A stretch of DNA of 64,000 bases, from positions 1,922,001 through 1,986,000 of the forward strand of contig NZ_JQLH01000001.1 of NCBI RefSeq assembly GCF_000744105.1, given 5' to 3'. This DNA comes from Maribacter forsetii DSM 18668. Its GTDB lineage: Bacteria; Bacteroidota; Bacteroidia; Flavobacteriales; Flavobacteriaceae. Each line of letters opens with the position of its first letter. The stretch's first letter is position 1. Positions 24,701 through 30,541 of this stretch are shown here, piece after piece. The notes under the pieces are model-generated. The model searched no databases, had not been told where the DNA came from, and saw only the letters and a list, made by a program, of their open reading frames with translations. The translations under genes and the position numbers were made by a program.

Positions 24701-27700
24701 GGAACAGCTACGGATACACAATTATATTCAGTAGATGCCACATTGCCAGTTCCAGTCTTAGAGATAGATGACATCACAGCAGATAACATATTAAACGCAG
24801 CAGAAGCTGGTGCGGATGTTGCCGTAACGGGAACCGTATCTGGTGATTTCAATACAGGTGATACCGTTACCTTAACAGTAGACGGTACCGATTATACAGG
24901 TACTATCGATGCAGCTGGAGATTATAGTATCGATGTGCCAGGAAGCAAATTGGCTGCCGATGCAGACACCACAGTAGATGGTAGTGTAACCACAACCGAT
25001 ACTGCAGGGAATTCAGCAAGTGCTATAGATACGCAACTGTATGCTGTAGACACAACATTGCCAGTTCCAGTTCTAGAAATAGATGATATCACCGCAGACA
25101 ACATTCTTAACGCAACGGAAGCTGGTGCCGATGTTGCCGTAACGGGAACAGTTTCTGGTGACTTCAATGACGGAGACACCGTTACTTTAACAGTAGACGG
25201 TACCGATTATACAGGTACTGTTGATGCACTGGGAGCATACAGTATCGATGTACCAGGTAGCAAGTTAGCTGCCGATGGAGATACCACAGTAGATGGTAGT
25301 GTAACGACAACCGATACCGCTGGTAACTCAGCAAGTGCTACAGATACGCAAGTGTATTCAGTAGATACTGCTGCTCCAACTATTGCAGTAAATGTAGTAG
25401 CTGTAGATGATATAATCAATGCTACGGAAGATGATAGTCTGGTGACTATTTCTGGTACTACTACCAATGTGGAAGATGGACAAATTGCAACCGTAGTCTT
25501 AAACGGAACAACCTATTCTCCTGTCGTAACTGCTGGTGTTTGGACTTTCGATATAACAGCGTTGGAAGCGCAAGCCTTAGATGCTAACGAAACTATCACT
25601 GCAGATGTAAGTGACCTTGGAGGTAATCCAGCAACTCAGGCAACTCGTGATATTCAATACGATGCTACATTGCCAGTACCAGTTCTAGAAATAGACGACA
25701 TCACAGCAGATAACATCCTAAACGCAGCAGAAGCTGGTGCTGATGTTGCCGTAACAGGAACTGTATCTGGAGATTTCAATGACGGAGATACCGTTACTTT
25801 AACAGTAGATGGTACAGATTATACCGGAACTGTAGATGCTTTAGGAGCATACAGTATCGATGTGCCAGGTAGCAAACTGGCTGCCGATGCAGATACCACA
25901 GTTGACGGAAGTGTAACCACTACGGATACTGCTGGGAATACAGGAACAGCAATGGATACACAAGTGTACTCTGTGAATACTACCGCTCCTGTAATCGTAA
26001 TCAATACAGTTGCTGTGGATGATATTATCAACGCAACAGAAGACGATAGTCCGGTGACAATAAGTGGTACAACAACCAATGTAGAAGATGGACAGACGGT
26101 AACGGTAACCTTAAATGGAGAAACCTATACAGCTACCGTTTCAGGAAATACCTGGACGTTAGAAGTGCCTATAGTAGATATACAAGCATTGGATCCTACA
26201 GAAACTATCACTGCGGATGTAAGCGACCTTGGAGGTAATCCTGCAACTCAGGCAACTCGCGATATTCAATATGACCCTACATTGCCAGTTCCAGTCTTAG
26301 AAATAGACGATATCACAGCGGATAACATTCTTAACGCAGCAGAAGCAGGTGCCGATGTTGCTGTAACGGGAACTGTTTCGGGTGATTTCAATGACGGAGA
26401 CACCGTTACTTTAACCGTAGACGGTACAGATTATACAGGAACTGTTGATGCAGCTGGAGATTATAGTATCGATGTACCAGGAAGCAAACTGGCTGCCGAT
26501 GCAGATACCACTGTAGATGGTAGTGTAACCACTACGGATACTGGAGGGAATTCAGGAACAGCAACGGATACACAAGTGTACTCTGTGAATACTACCGCTC
26601 CTGCAATCGTAATCAATACAGTTGCTGTGGATGATATTATCAACGCAACAGAAGACGATAGTCCGGTGACAATAAGTGGTACAACAACTAATGTAGAAGA
26701 TGGACAAGTAGTAACGGTAATCTTAAATGGAGAAACGTATACAGCTACTGTTTCTGGAAATACCTGGACGCTAGATGTGCCTGTAGTAGATATACAAGCA
26801 TTGGATCCTACTGAAACTATCACTGCAGATGTAAGCGACCTTGGAGGTAATCCAGCGGTACAAGCAACTCGTGATATTCAATACGATGCTACATTGCCAG
26901 TGCCAGTTCTAGAAATAGATGACATCACAGCAGACAACATCCTGAACGCAGCAGAAGCTGGTGCCGATGTTACCGTAACGGGAACCGTATCTGGTGATTT
27001 CAATACAGGTGATACCGTTACTTTAACCGTAGACGGAACAGATTATACAGGAACTGTAGACGCTTTAGGAGCATACAGTATCGATGTGCCAGGAAGCAAG
27101 TTAGCTGCCGATACAGATACCACAGTAGACGGTAGTGTAACGACAACCGATACTGCAGGGAATTCAGCAAGTGCTACCGATACACAAGTGTACTCTGTGA
27201 ATACTACCGCTCCTGCAATCGTAATTAATACAGTTGCTGTGGATGATATCATCAACGCAACGGAAGACGATAGTCCGGTAACTATTTCCGGTACAACAAC
27301 CAATGTAGAAGATGGACAAGTAGTAACGGTAACCTTAAATGGAGAAACCTATACAGCTACCGTTTCTGGAAATATCTGGACGCTAGATGTGCCTGTAGTA
27401 GATATACAAGCATTGGATCCTACTGAAACTATCACTGCAGATGTAAGCGACCTTGGAGGTAATCCAGCGGTACAAGCAACTCGTGATATTCAATACGATG
27501 CTACATTGCCAGTACCAGTTCTAGAAATAGACGATATCACAGCAGATAACATTCTTAACGCAGCAGAAGCAGGTGCCGATGTTGCCGTAACGGGAACTGT
27601 TTCGGGTGATTTCAATACAGGTGATACCGTTACCTTAACAGTAGATGGTACAGATTATACAGGAACTGTAGACGCAGCTGGAGATTATAGTATCGATGTA

Positions 27701-29329
27701 CCGGGAAGCAAATTGGCTGCCGATGCAGATACTACGGTAGATGGTAGTGTAACCACAATCGATACCGCTGGTAACTCAGCAAGTGCTACGGATACACAAT
27801 TATATTCAGTAGACACCACTGCTCCTATTCCAGTCTTAGAAATAGATGATATCACAGCAGACAATATCCTAAACGCAGCAGAAGCTGGTGCCGATGTTGC
27901 CGTAACGGGAACTGTTTCGGGTGACTTCAATGACGGAGACACCGTTACTTTAACCGTAGACGGAACAGATTATACAGGAACTGTAGATGCATTAGGAGCA
28001 TACAGTATTGATGTACCAGGAAGTAAATTAGCAGCCGATGCAGATACCACAGTTGACGGAAGTGTAACCACTACGGATACTGCTGGAAACAGTACTACTA
28101 TTACAGAGAGTAAAGTATATGTTGTAGATGAAGAGGAGCCAATAGTAACGTTGACTATTAATGATGTTACAGATGATAATAGCATAAATACCATTGAAGC
28201 AGGTGCTGATATTCCAATAACGGGAACATTGATTGGAGATTTCAATGAAGGGGATACTGTAACTTTAGTTGTAAACGGAAATACTTACACAGGTACAGTA
28301 GATGATTTGGGCAACTTTAGCATTGATGTTCCTGGAAGTGATTTAGTAGCAGATAATGACACTTCAATTGAAGTGAGTATTACAACTTCTGATAGCGCAG
28401 GAAACAGCACTGCGGTAAATGAAAATAAATCATATACTATTGATAATGTAGATAATGACCCTGATAATGATGGGCTTACCAATGACGAAGAAACAGCTTT
28501 AGGTACTGATCCGAATAATCCAGATTCTGACGGAGACGGTATTAATGATGGTCAAGAAATTCTAGACGCAACCAACCCACTAGACGATTGTGATTCTTTA
28601 GGTGGCACTGCGTTAGGAACCAGTGATTGTGACTTGGATAGCCTAACAACAGATATAGAAACTACATTAGGTACCGATCCTAATAATGCCGACACTGATA
28701 ATGACGGATTAACAGACGGTGAGGAGGTTGAACTTGGTACGGATCCATTAAACCCAGACACCGATGGTGACGGTATTAATGATGGTGAAGAATTAATAGA
28801 TGCTACTAACCCATTAAATGATTGCGACTCCATAAATGGAACACCTTTAGGTACAAGTGATTGTGATAATGATGGTTTGTCAACTGATGAAGAAATTACT
28901 TTAGGGACAGACCCAGAAAATGAAGATTCTGATGGTGATAATATTATTGATGGTCAAGAAGTAAATGATGATACAGATCCTTTAGATGGTTGCAGCTCTA
29001 AAGGAGGCACGCCACCCACTGGTTCAATTTGTGACATTAGTATTGAAAGTGATTTAATTAATCCAAATATAAATGAAGGTGTATTTACCATAACAAATAT
29101 TGAAGCCTTCCCTAATAATACAGTTAAGATTTATAATAGATGGGGAGTTCTGGTATTTGAAACTAATGGCTATGATAATAATAGTAATTTCTTTAGTGGA
29201 CAATCCAACGGTAGGGTAACCATTAAAAAGAATGATGAATTACCAGCAGGTGTTTATTTCTACATGATTGAATATGTTAATGATTCTAAACCTAAATCTA
29301 TGACCGGTTACTTGTATATCAATAGATAA
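9725..29329 (+). CDS. Giant multidomain cell-surface adhesin with type IX sorting domain
   Basis: The protein has 6,534 residues. A signal peptide (about 1-20, LTHLSLSA then QDG) leads into a beta-rich N-terminal region to about 330. From about 331 to 2160, Asp-rich thrombospondin-type-3-like calcium loops (DxDxDG patterns such as DSDNDGIYD) alternate with several unrelated beta domains. An Ig-like segment (about 2200-2310) and two cadherin/Big-type domains with VLDNDE and VDDNGTP signatures (to about 2515) follow. A tandem array of 105- and 99-residue modules spans about 2520-6240. More calcium-loop repeats (about 6240-6435) precede a gliding-motility-associated (CHU_C, type B) C-terminal domain (about 6440-6534: VKIYNRWG, AGVYFY, GYLYINR). 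Such proteins are exported through the type IX system and act in adhesion or surface interaction. The PorP/SprF-like gene downstream supports this. Frame integrity over 19.6 kb argues that it is functional. Confidence 0.93.
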   Translation: MKNFYIVGFLILLTHLSLSAQDGLNISGADVSITAGATVRVLNGDLYISGDAEVKNESVLSVDGNWYNNNTTGQVFTTDSEGLVTLTKTTDVTNIGGTTTTLFYNLTLEVDEATLEVNTIVGGSISGNNLGILDLKNVELNLNSNSLQISNSLIGALITDEGYIISEDVLNQSKVLWQTSATGGKYTVPFGTVSGAKIPLSIERASGDLGEITVSTYPTGLNMIPFPSQPENVTNMLDESSNSLVNSSLNRFWQLDKTGAGTANLTLSYSEDDILANGENNLSTYRYETSTNVWEKKGASSTSLTNNSVTILGVNQFSPWTLSASPENIDGDGLSNAEDVDDDNDGIPDDIENLSCAVFSEDFGTGSYPGGELPAGYTTYNYRGDIAAYANFPNALEDGDYTIANFANQPEGSWQANLGDHTTGSGYMMVVNASFTPGDFYNRTVTLLPDATYKFTAWLVNANSEGNETFCNGESGGYILPNVKYEIRDLDNGGAVIASFDTGDIPRTGEWQNYNFEFNTGTATNIEVVLINNNTGGCGNDLALDDISLVPISLSGGAVACDFDGDGIPNSQDLDSDNDGIYDIIEAGGTDADNNGVADNLDDLDNDGLVDIYDGNCVTTNSGTINAVAASVPQGSFSNTNNALGATGTSDTNAAVSSIDGTSRIVLDLGTVIPSGSSITIYMAHSSGGTQSGQIHQTNASGNTIGSKIADYSVSGSTITAYTETTNADTQYIQITAYWNSVEVYGIEVGGASTTNCSGTALTPPETTPGTKDFLNTDSDGDLCTDAKEAGFTDADNDGEVDGTGYTTYGSVDGSDGYTGTTAEVTDSNNSVACGGPAGPDNDGDTVLDSEDLDDDNDGILDTEELSLCTQTQIEWFHNDSETPNASTVGTTDPGDSDYATYDNRTLISSPNFSSAPNISFGSLNETGSQYTYVFDNANQSTFAAAKSANHYVQVSYTPAVDIWTTGINLGFFTSSTGPEVDYGNFDMALEMDTNASFSSPTIKVQDLHIDNMVANGYLPYSISSNDYLSAGTTYYFRFYMYNNQNGTGNTRFDDVSFSHALACDTDLDGVPNYFDLDSDNDGIYDAVEAGHNAAHTNGEVTGNVGLDGVPDAVQGGGNEDSGTVNYTIADSESTPDTIPDYLDLDSDGDGLPDNVEAQTTAGYTPQNVNDAATYETNKGVNSAYLGGINPENTDGTDTPDYLDLDSDNEGNDDTTEAGLTLAGADTDEDGLDDNTDATTGYSDPNGTIDDPTTLPNTQNTANAEVDYRDEGTINPCGYVDTDNDGVFDDCDLDDDNDGILDTDECNVPNYNDSFEIPDLVNDTPDLTDKPDGDADGEIDLFINQTTIEGWSVTNGGSFDVIYDLFNSSEGFQHIDLYGSPTAANIQKTFTGFTPGSSVDFSLDFSSAEAAFEATVYVDYGAGRVLLTTLQPTSVASANVGSGAGSRVSTVVWDTYAVELTPTGSTIVIDIESSGLLGTGTTGVLIDNVKLKEECEDSDNDTIPNNLDLDSDGDGIPDNIEGQTTAGYTQPNTDDAATYLTNNGVNSAYLGGITPENTDGTDTPDFLDLDSDNEGADDTTEAGLTLANADTDNDGLDDNTDATADYSDPNGTIDDPTTLPNTQNSATPEVDYREDLAANPCGTVDSDNDGIFDGCDLDDDNDGILDEDECPSVTGSVDSGNNTTNLTGFYKANGNNILGFTINPEYASQVLSSTSGIQIRWDQGTTDAITTIDLILDAPTSGTLQSVILGNGAEGVTAGTQNANKEITLTWSGGGSGILNDPLDEVTGRDTGDVIFSGDIIEINNGTSYSLRDTEWSVEVDMTSVTTFPTTVAFYADSSINGGTNYNREGFAFTPVINCPDTDEDGIPNSLDNDSDGDGCPDALEGDGSYTYADLDSNLRLIAAVDGDGIPAGTSQGIGTSEDDTLQADECSPCDPSHPSYVDSDGDTIGDFCDLDDDNDGIADTVEDVCAAYTVVRPSDLGYTGNEVIASAVHDVSSLFGLSTGSVILTLTDAYVNATGSSWNTSGSNPASSIAISGTIPSRIRIDHGSGLTSVGSKEGIRSNGDKFNFTGTLNTGFTSYNQGNEYYVERDATSASNNAGTEIWESEGYASFVEYFTSDTASVVIFRMCPATDTDLDGIADHLDTDSDNDSCADTIEAGHLDANNDGEVDGSGYDANGQVTGATTAYTGTTTGVTTAAETTIDTAPTDQEERVGDDATFTVAATALEASAYPAGVPTYDVNADSGLQYQWQVSTNSGSTFTDIPGATNASLVVSNVTLIMDGNIYKVLVNHDNNACPEESQAVLTVINNIDAINDDAALTAVEGFTGVTDVINVLDNDELNGAVLNPASVTITPVTNGPLTVNGDGSVDVASNTGTGSYTVNYQICDAANSANCDIAIVTVNVGVNSLPTAQDDEVSIAQDTSNNSIDVLANNENGPDSFGGDGPNAGSITLPSTTTTNGGTVSVDDNGTPLDPTDDTVLYTPAASYSGADSFTYTITDANADTSTATVNVTVVPTPVITIDVVAVDDIINATEDDSPVTISGTTTDVEDGQIATVILNGITYSPIVTGNAWTFDITATEAQALDATETITADVENSLGTSAVQATRDIQHNTTLPVPVLEIDDITSDNILNAAEAGADVAVTGTVSGDFNDGDTVTLTVDGTDYTGTVDAAGDYSIDIPGSKLAADADTTVDGSVTTTDTAGNSASATDTQLYSVDTTLPVPVLEIDDITSDNILNAAEAGADVAVTGTVSGDFNDGDTVTLTVDGTDYTGTIDAAGDYSIDVPGSKLAADTDTTVDGSVTTTDTAGNSASATDTQLYSVDTAAPTIAVNVVAGDDIINATEDDSPVTISGTTTNVEDGQTVTVTLNGETYTATVSGNTWTLDVPVVDIQALDPTETITADVSDLGGNPATQATRDIQYDATLPVPVLEIDDITADNILNAVEAGADVAVTGTVSGDFNDGDTVTLTVDGTDYTGTVDAAGDYSIDVPGSKLAADADTTVDGSVTTTDTAGNSASAIDTQVYSVDVTLPVPVLEIDDITADNILNAAEAGADVAVTGTVSGDFITGDTVTLTVDGTDYTGTVDALGAYSIDVPGSKLAADTDTTVDGSVTTTDTAGNSASATDTQLYSVDVTLPIPVLDIDDITADNILNAAEAGADVAVTGTVSGDFNNGDTVTLTVDGTDYTGTVDALGAYSIDVPGSKLAADADTTVDGSVTTTDTAGNSASATDTQVYSVDTTLPIPVLEIDDITADNILNAAEAGADVAVTGTVSGDFNDGDTVTLTVDGTDYTGTVDALGAYSIDVPGSKLAADADTTVDGSVTTTDIAGNSASATDTQLYSVDTTLPIPVLDIDDITADNILNAAEAGADVAVTGTVSGDFNDGDTVTLTVDGTDYTGTVDALGAYSIDVPGSKLAADADTTVDGSVTTTDTAGNSANATDTQLYSVDTTAPIPVLEIDDITADNILNAAEAGADVAVTGTVSGDFNDGDTVTLTVDGTDYTGTVDALGAYSIDVPGSKLAADADTTVDGSVTTTDIAGNSASATDTQLYSVDTTLPVPILEIDDITADNILNATEAGADVAVTGTVSGDFNDGDTVTLTVDGTDYTGTVDALGAYSIDVPGSKLAADADTTVDGSVITTDTAGNSASATDTQLYSVDTTAPIPVLDIDDITADNILNAAEAGADVAVTGTVSGDFNTGDTVTLTVDGTDYTGTVDALGAYSIDVPGSKLAADGDTTVDGSVTTTDTAGNSASATDTQLYSVDTTLPVPVLDIDDITADNILNAAEAGADVAVTGTVSGDFITGDTVTLTVDGTDYTGTVDVGGAYSIDVPGSKLAADADTTVDGSVTTTDTAGNSASAIDTQVYSVDTAAPTIAVNVVAGDDIINATEDDSPVTISGTTTNVEDGQVVTVTLNGETYTATVSGNTWTLDVPIVDIQALDPTETITADVSDLGGNPATQATRDIQYDATLPVSVLEIDDITADNILNAAEAGADVAVTGTVSGDFNDGDTVTLTVDGTDYTGTVDALGAYSIDVPGSKLAADTDTTVDGSVTTTDTAGNSASATDAQLYSVDTTLPVPVLEIDDITADNILNAAEAGADVAVTGTVSGDFNDGDTVTLTVDGTDYTGTVDALGAYSIDIPGSKLAADADTTVDGSVTTTDTAGNSASAIDTQVYSLDTTLPVPVLEIDDITSDNILNAAEAGADVAVTGTVSGDFNDGDTVTLTVDGTDYTGTVDAAGDYSIDIPGSKLAADADTTVDGSVTTTDTAGNSASATDTQLYSVDTTLPVPVLEIDDITSDNILNAAEAGADVAVTGTVSGDFNDGDTVTLTVDGTDYTGTIDAAGDYSIDVPGSKLAADTDTTVDGSVTTTDTAGNSASATDTQLYSVDTAAPTIAVNVVAGDDIINATEDDSPVTISGTTTNVEDGQTVTVTLNGETYTATVSGNTWTLDVPVVDIQALDPTETITADVSDLGGNPATQATRDIQYDATLPVPVLEIDDITADNILNAAEAGADVAVTGTVSGDFNDGDTVTLTVDGTDYTGTVDALGAYSIDVPGSKLAADADTTVDGSVTTTDTAGNTGTATDTQLYSVDTTAPIPVLEIDDITADNILNAAEAGADVAVTGTVSGDFNDGDTVTLTVDGTDYTGTVDALGAYSIDVPGSKLAADADTTVDGSVTTTDTAGNSASATDTQLYSADTTLPVPILEIDDITADNILNAAEAGADVAVTGTVSGDFNDGDTVTLTVDGTNYTGTVDAAGDYSIDVPGSKLAADTDTTVDGSVTTTDTAGNSGTATDTQVYSVNTTAPAIVINVVAVDDIINATEDDSPVTISGTTTNVEDGQVVTVTLNGETYTATVSGNTWTLDVPVVDIQALDPTETITADVSDLGGNPAVQATRDIQYDATLPVPVLEIDDITADNILNAAEAGADVAVTGTVSGDFNDGDTITLTVEGTDYTGTVDALGAYSIDVPGSKLAADTDTTVDGSVTTTDTAGNTGTATDTQLYSVDATLPVPVLEIDDITADNILNAAEAGADVAVTGTVSGDFNTGDTVTLTVDGTDYTGTIDAAGDYSIDVPGSKLAADADTTVDGSVTTTDTAGNSASAIDTQLYAVDTTLPVPVLEIDDITADNILNATEAGADVAVTGTVSGDFNDGDTVTLTVDGTDYTGTVDALGAYSIDVPGSKLAADGDTTVDGSVTTTDTAGNSASATDTQVYSVDTAAPTIAVNVVAVDDIINATEDDSLVTISGTTTNVEDGQIATVVLNGTTYSPVVTAGVWTFDITALEAQALDANETITADVSDLGGNPATQATRDIQYDATLPVPVLEIDDITADNILNAAEAGADVAVTGTVSGDFNDGDTVTLTVDGTDYTGTVDALGAYSIDVPGSKLAADADTTVDGSVTTTDTAGNTGTAMDTQVYSVNTTAPVIVINTVAVDDIINATEDDSPVTISGTTTNVEDGQTVTVTLNGETYTATVSGNTWTLEVPIVDIQALDPTETITADVSDLGGNPATQATRDIQYDPTLPVPVLEIDDITADNILNAAEAGADVAVTGTVSGDFNDGDTVTLTVDGTDYTGTVDAAGDYSIDVPGSKLAADADTTVDGSVTTTDTGGNSGTATDTQVYSVNTTAPAIVINTVAVDDIINATEDDSPVTISGTTTNVEDGQVVTVILNGETYTATVSGNTWTLDVPVVDIQALDPTETITADVSDLGGNPAVQATRDIQYDATLPVPVLEIDDITADNILNAAEAGADVTVTGTVSGDFNTGDTVTLTVDGTDYTGTVDALGAYSIDVPGSKLAADTDTTVDGSVTTTDTAGNSASATDTQVYSVNTTAPAIVINTVAVDDIINATEDDSPVTISGTTTNVEDGQVVTVTLNGETYTATVSGNIWTLDVPVVDIQALDPTETITADVSDLGGNPAVQATRDIQYDATLPVPVLEIDDITADNILNAAEAGADVAVTGTVSGDFNTGDTVTLTVDGTDYTGTVDAAGDYSIDVPGSKLAADADTTVDGSVTTIDTAGNSASATDTQLYSVDTTAPIPVLEIDDITADNILNAAEAGADVAVTGTVSGDFNDGDTVTLTVDGTDYTGTVDALGAYSIDVPGSKLAADADTTVDGSVTTTDTAGNSTTITESKVYVVDEEEPIVTLTINDVTDDNSINTIEAGADIPITGTLIGDFNEGDTVTLVVNGNTYTGTVDDLGNFSIDVPGSDLVADNDTSIEVSITTSDSAGNSTAVNENKSYTIDNVDNDPDNDGLTNDEETALGTDPNNPDSDGDGINDGQEILDATNPLDDCDSLGGTALGTSDCDLDSLTTDIETTLGTDPNNADTDNDGLTDGEEVELGTDPLNPDTDGDGINDGEELIDATNPLNDCDSINGTPLGTSDCDNDGLSTDEEITLGTDPENEDSDGDNIIDGQEVNDDTDPLDGCSSKGGTPPTGSICDISIESDLINPNINEGVFTITNIEAFPNNTVKIYNRWGVLVFETNGYDNNSNFFSGQSNGRVTIKKNDELPAGVYFYMIEYVNDSKPKSMTGYLYINR
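17567..18525 (+). repeat. 959-bp perfect direct repeat, copy 1
   Basis: It spans A1-A2-B2 of the module array and is identical, base for base by my reading, to 22256-23214. Mismatches resume at 17566 (T versus C) and at 18526 (C versus T). The offset is 4,689 bp, exactly 13 A plus 2 B modules. Confidence 0.9.
22256..23214 (+). repeat. 959-bp perfect direct repeat, copy 2
   Basis: It spans A14-A15-B4 and is identical to 17567-18525. Other module copies differ from each other at many synonymous sites, so this pair is exceptional. Confidence 0.9.
29050..29326 (+). other. Type B type-IX-secretion C-terminal domain (coding segment)
   Basis: The segment encodes about the last 90 residues of the giant protein. 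It carries the gliding-motility-associated C-terminal pattern: a strand with NTVKIYNRWGVLVFET, an aromatic/glycine loop, LPAGVYFYMIEY and a terminal MTGYLYINR. This domain type directs export and surface handling by the type IX machinery and usually pairs with a neighbouring PorP/SprF-like protein, as here. Confidence 0.9.
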
Positions 29330-29361
29330 AACGAACATGTACCTAAATAATTTATAAGATT

Positions 29362-30300
29362 ATGAAAAACACATGTGTTACAGTTTTACTTATAGTAGTA
29401 TCTTTTTGGACAACAAACGCCCAACAAGATGCTCAGTATACACAATATATGTATAACACGATTTCTGTTAACCCTGCCTATGCTGGTTCGCGAGGTGTTA
29501 TAAGTATAGCAGCTTTACACCGCTCACAATGGGTAGGTTTAGATGGAGCTCCTAAGACACAGACATTAAATATTCATTCTCCTATTTCAAGAAAAGTGGG
29601 ACTTGGATTATCAATCGTCAATGATGAAATAGGAAACGGAACAAATCAAGATACTTATTTTGATGCTGTTTTTTCCTATACCGTACCCACATCCGAAGAA
29701 GGTAAACTTTCCTTCGGACTAAAAGCAGGAGGTCATTTTCTAAATATCGATTTCAATAGGCTTAGAAATTACGACCCGTCCAATGCAGCAATAGGGCAGA
29801 CGAGCATAGATAAGAAGTTCTCACCGAATTTTGGGGCGGGAATATATTACCATACCAAACAATTCTACGCAGGACTTTCGGTACCCAACTTTTTGGAAAC
29901 GGAGCATTTTGATTCTTCAGGAAACAGCAATTCGTACATAGCACAAGAACGAATGAACTGGTACTTGATTACCGGCTATGTTTTCGATATCAATCCCAAT
30001 CTGAAATTAAAACCGGCATTGCTCTTTAAGGCTGTTGAAGGAGCACCGTTACAGGCAGACCTTTCGGCGACAGTTTTATTGGACGATACATTTTCATTGG
30101 GAGCAGCTTACAGATGGGATGCCGCCATGAGCGCCCTTGTAGGGTTCCAGCTGAACGAAAAACTAATGTTAGGGTTAGCTTATGATAGAGAAATCACAGA
30201 ACTTGGAAACTCATCTTTCAATGATGGGTCTTTCGAAATCTTTTTAAGATTCGAATTTATAACTCAACGTAAAAATATTCTTACTCCAAGATTCTTTTAA
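29362..30300 (+). CDS. PorP/SprF family type IX secretion outer-membrane protein
   Basis: The 312-residue protein has a signal peptide (cleavage near residue 20, TTNA then QQDAQYTQYMYN). The mature start, QYTQYMYNTISVNPAYAGSR, is the hallmark of the PorP/SprF family. The rest alternates beta strands as in an outer-membrane barrel and ends with an aromatic strand (EIFLRFEF) and a short tail. SprF-like proteins are needed for export or attachment of a partner with a type B C-terminal domain, usually encoded immediately upstream. That partner here is the giant adhesin, 32 bp away. Both genes share the pre-start sequence AAGATTATGAAAA. Confidence 0.93.
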   Translation: MKNTCVTVLLIVVSFWTTNAQQDAQYTQYMYNTISVNPAYAGSRGVISIAALHRSQWVGLDGAPKTQTLNIHSPISRKVGLGLSIVNDEIGNGTNQDTYFDAVFSYTVPTSEEGKLSFGLKAGGHFLNIDFNRLRNYDPSNAAIGQTSIDKKFSPNFGAGIYYHTKQFYAGLSVPNFLETEHFDSSGNSNSYIAQERMNWYLITGYVFDINPNLKLKPALLFKAVEGAPLQADLSATVLLDDTFSLGAAYRWDAAMSALVGFQLNEKLMLGLAYDREITELGNSSFNDGSFEIFLRFEFITQRKNILTPRFF

Positions 30301-30503
30301 GGTAAAATGGGAAATTGTTAATGGTGTACTCATACGCTTAAATATAGTGGCTATATTTACTACAATACCATGTTTAAGGTTTTAGTAAGCTATTTCATTT
30401 ACGAAAATGTAATTGGAGGTGTCTATATCTTTTAAGTGCTGTTTTGTACAGTAAACTTTCACAAGATTATATTATATTTAGTATATAAAGTTATGGTGCT
30501 CCT

Positions 30504-30511
30504 TATATTTG
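30504..30511 (+). promoter_or_regulatory. Candidate -7 promoter box TATATTTG
   Basis: A TAnnTTTG match 30 nt before the histidine-kinase ATG. The 240-bp gap from the PorP gene and this box suggest that the kinase is transcribed separately from the adhesin operon. Confidence 0.5.
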
Positions 30512-30541
30512 TAAATTAAAAAACATCCCCTTTTATTAATA

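Larger units (their letters stand above)
17278..28442 (+). repeat. Tandem A/B module array inside the giant adhesin gene
   Basis: Module A is 315 bp (105 residues, starting LPVPVLEIDDITADNILNAA and ending TDTQLYSVDTT). Module B is 297 bp (99 residues, starting APTIAVNVVAGDDIINATED and ending TRDIQYDAT). I read the order as B1 A1-A2 B2 A3-A11 B3 A12-A15 B4 A16-A18 B5 A19-A21 B6 A22 B7 A23 B8 A24 B9 A25-A26, then a diverged A27. That is 27 A and 9 B modules. Both resemble bacterial Ig-like domains. A copies differ mainly at a few positions: DITADN/DITSDN, DFNDGDT/DFNTGDT/DFITGDT and DALGAYS/DAAGDYS. The unit lengths account for the whole tract length. Confidence 0.95.

Noticed and set aside
17278..28442. 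Tandem repeats as a CRISPR array or satellite DNA
   Set aside because: The units are 297 and 315 bp with no short repeat-spacer structure, and the sense frame is open throughout.
17749..28482. Many minus-strand open frames of 65-120 codons inside the giant adhesin gene
   Set aside because: They recur with the 315-bp module and exist because the repeated sense codons leave the opposite frame free of stops. They have no independent start context and translate to the same low-complexity S/V/P-rich pattern.
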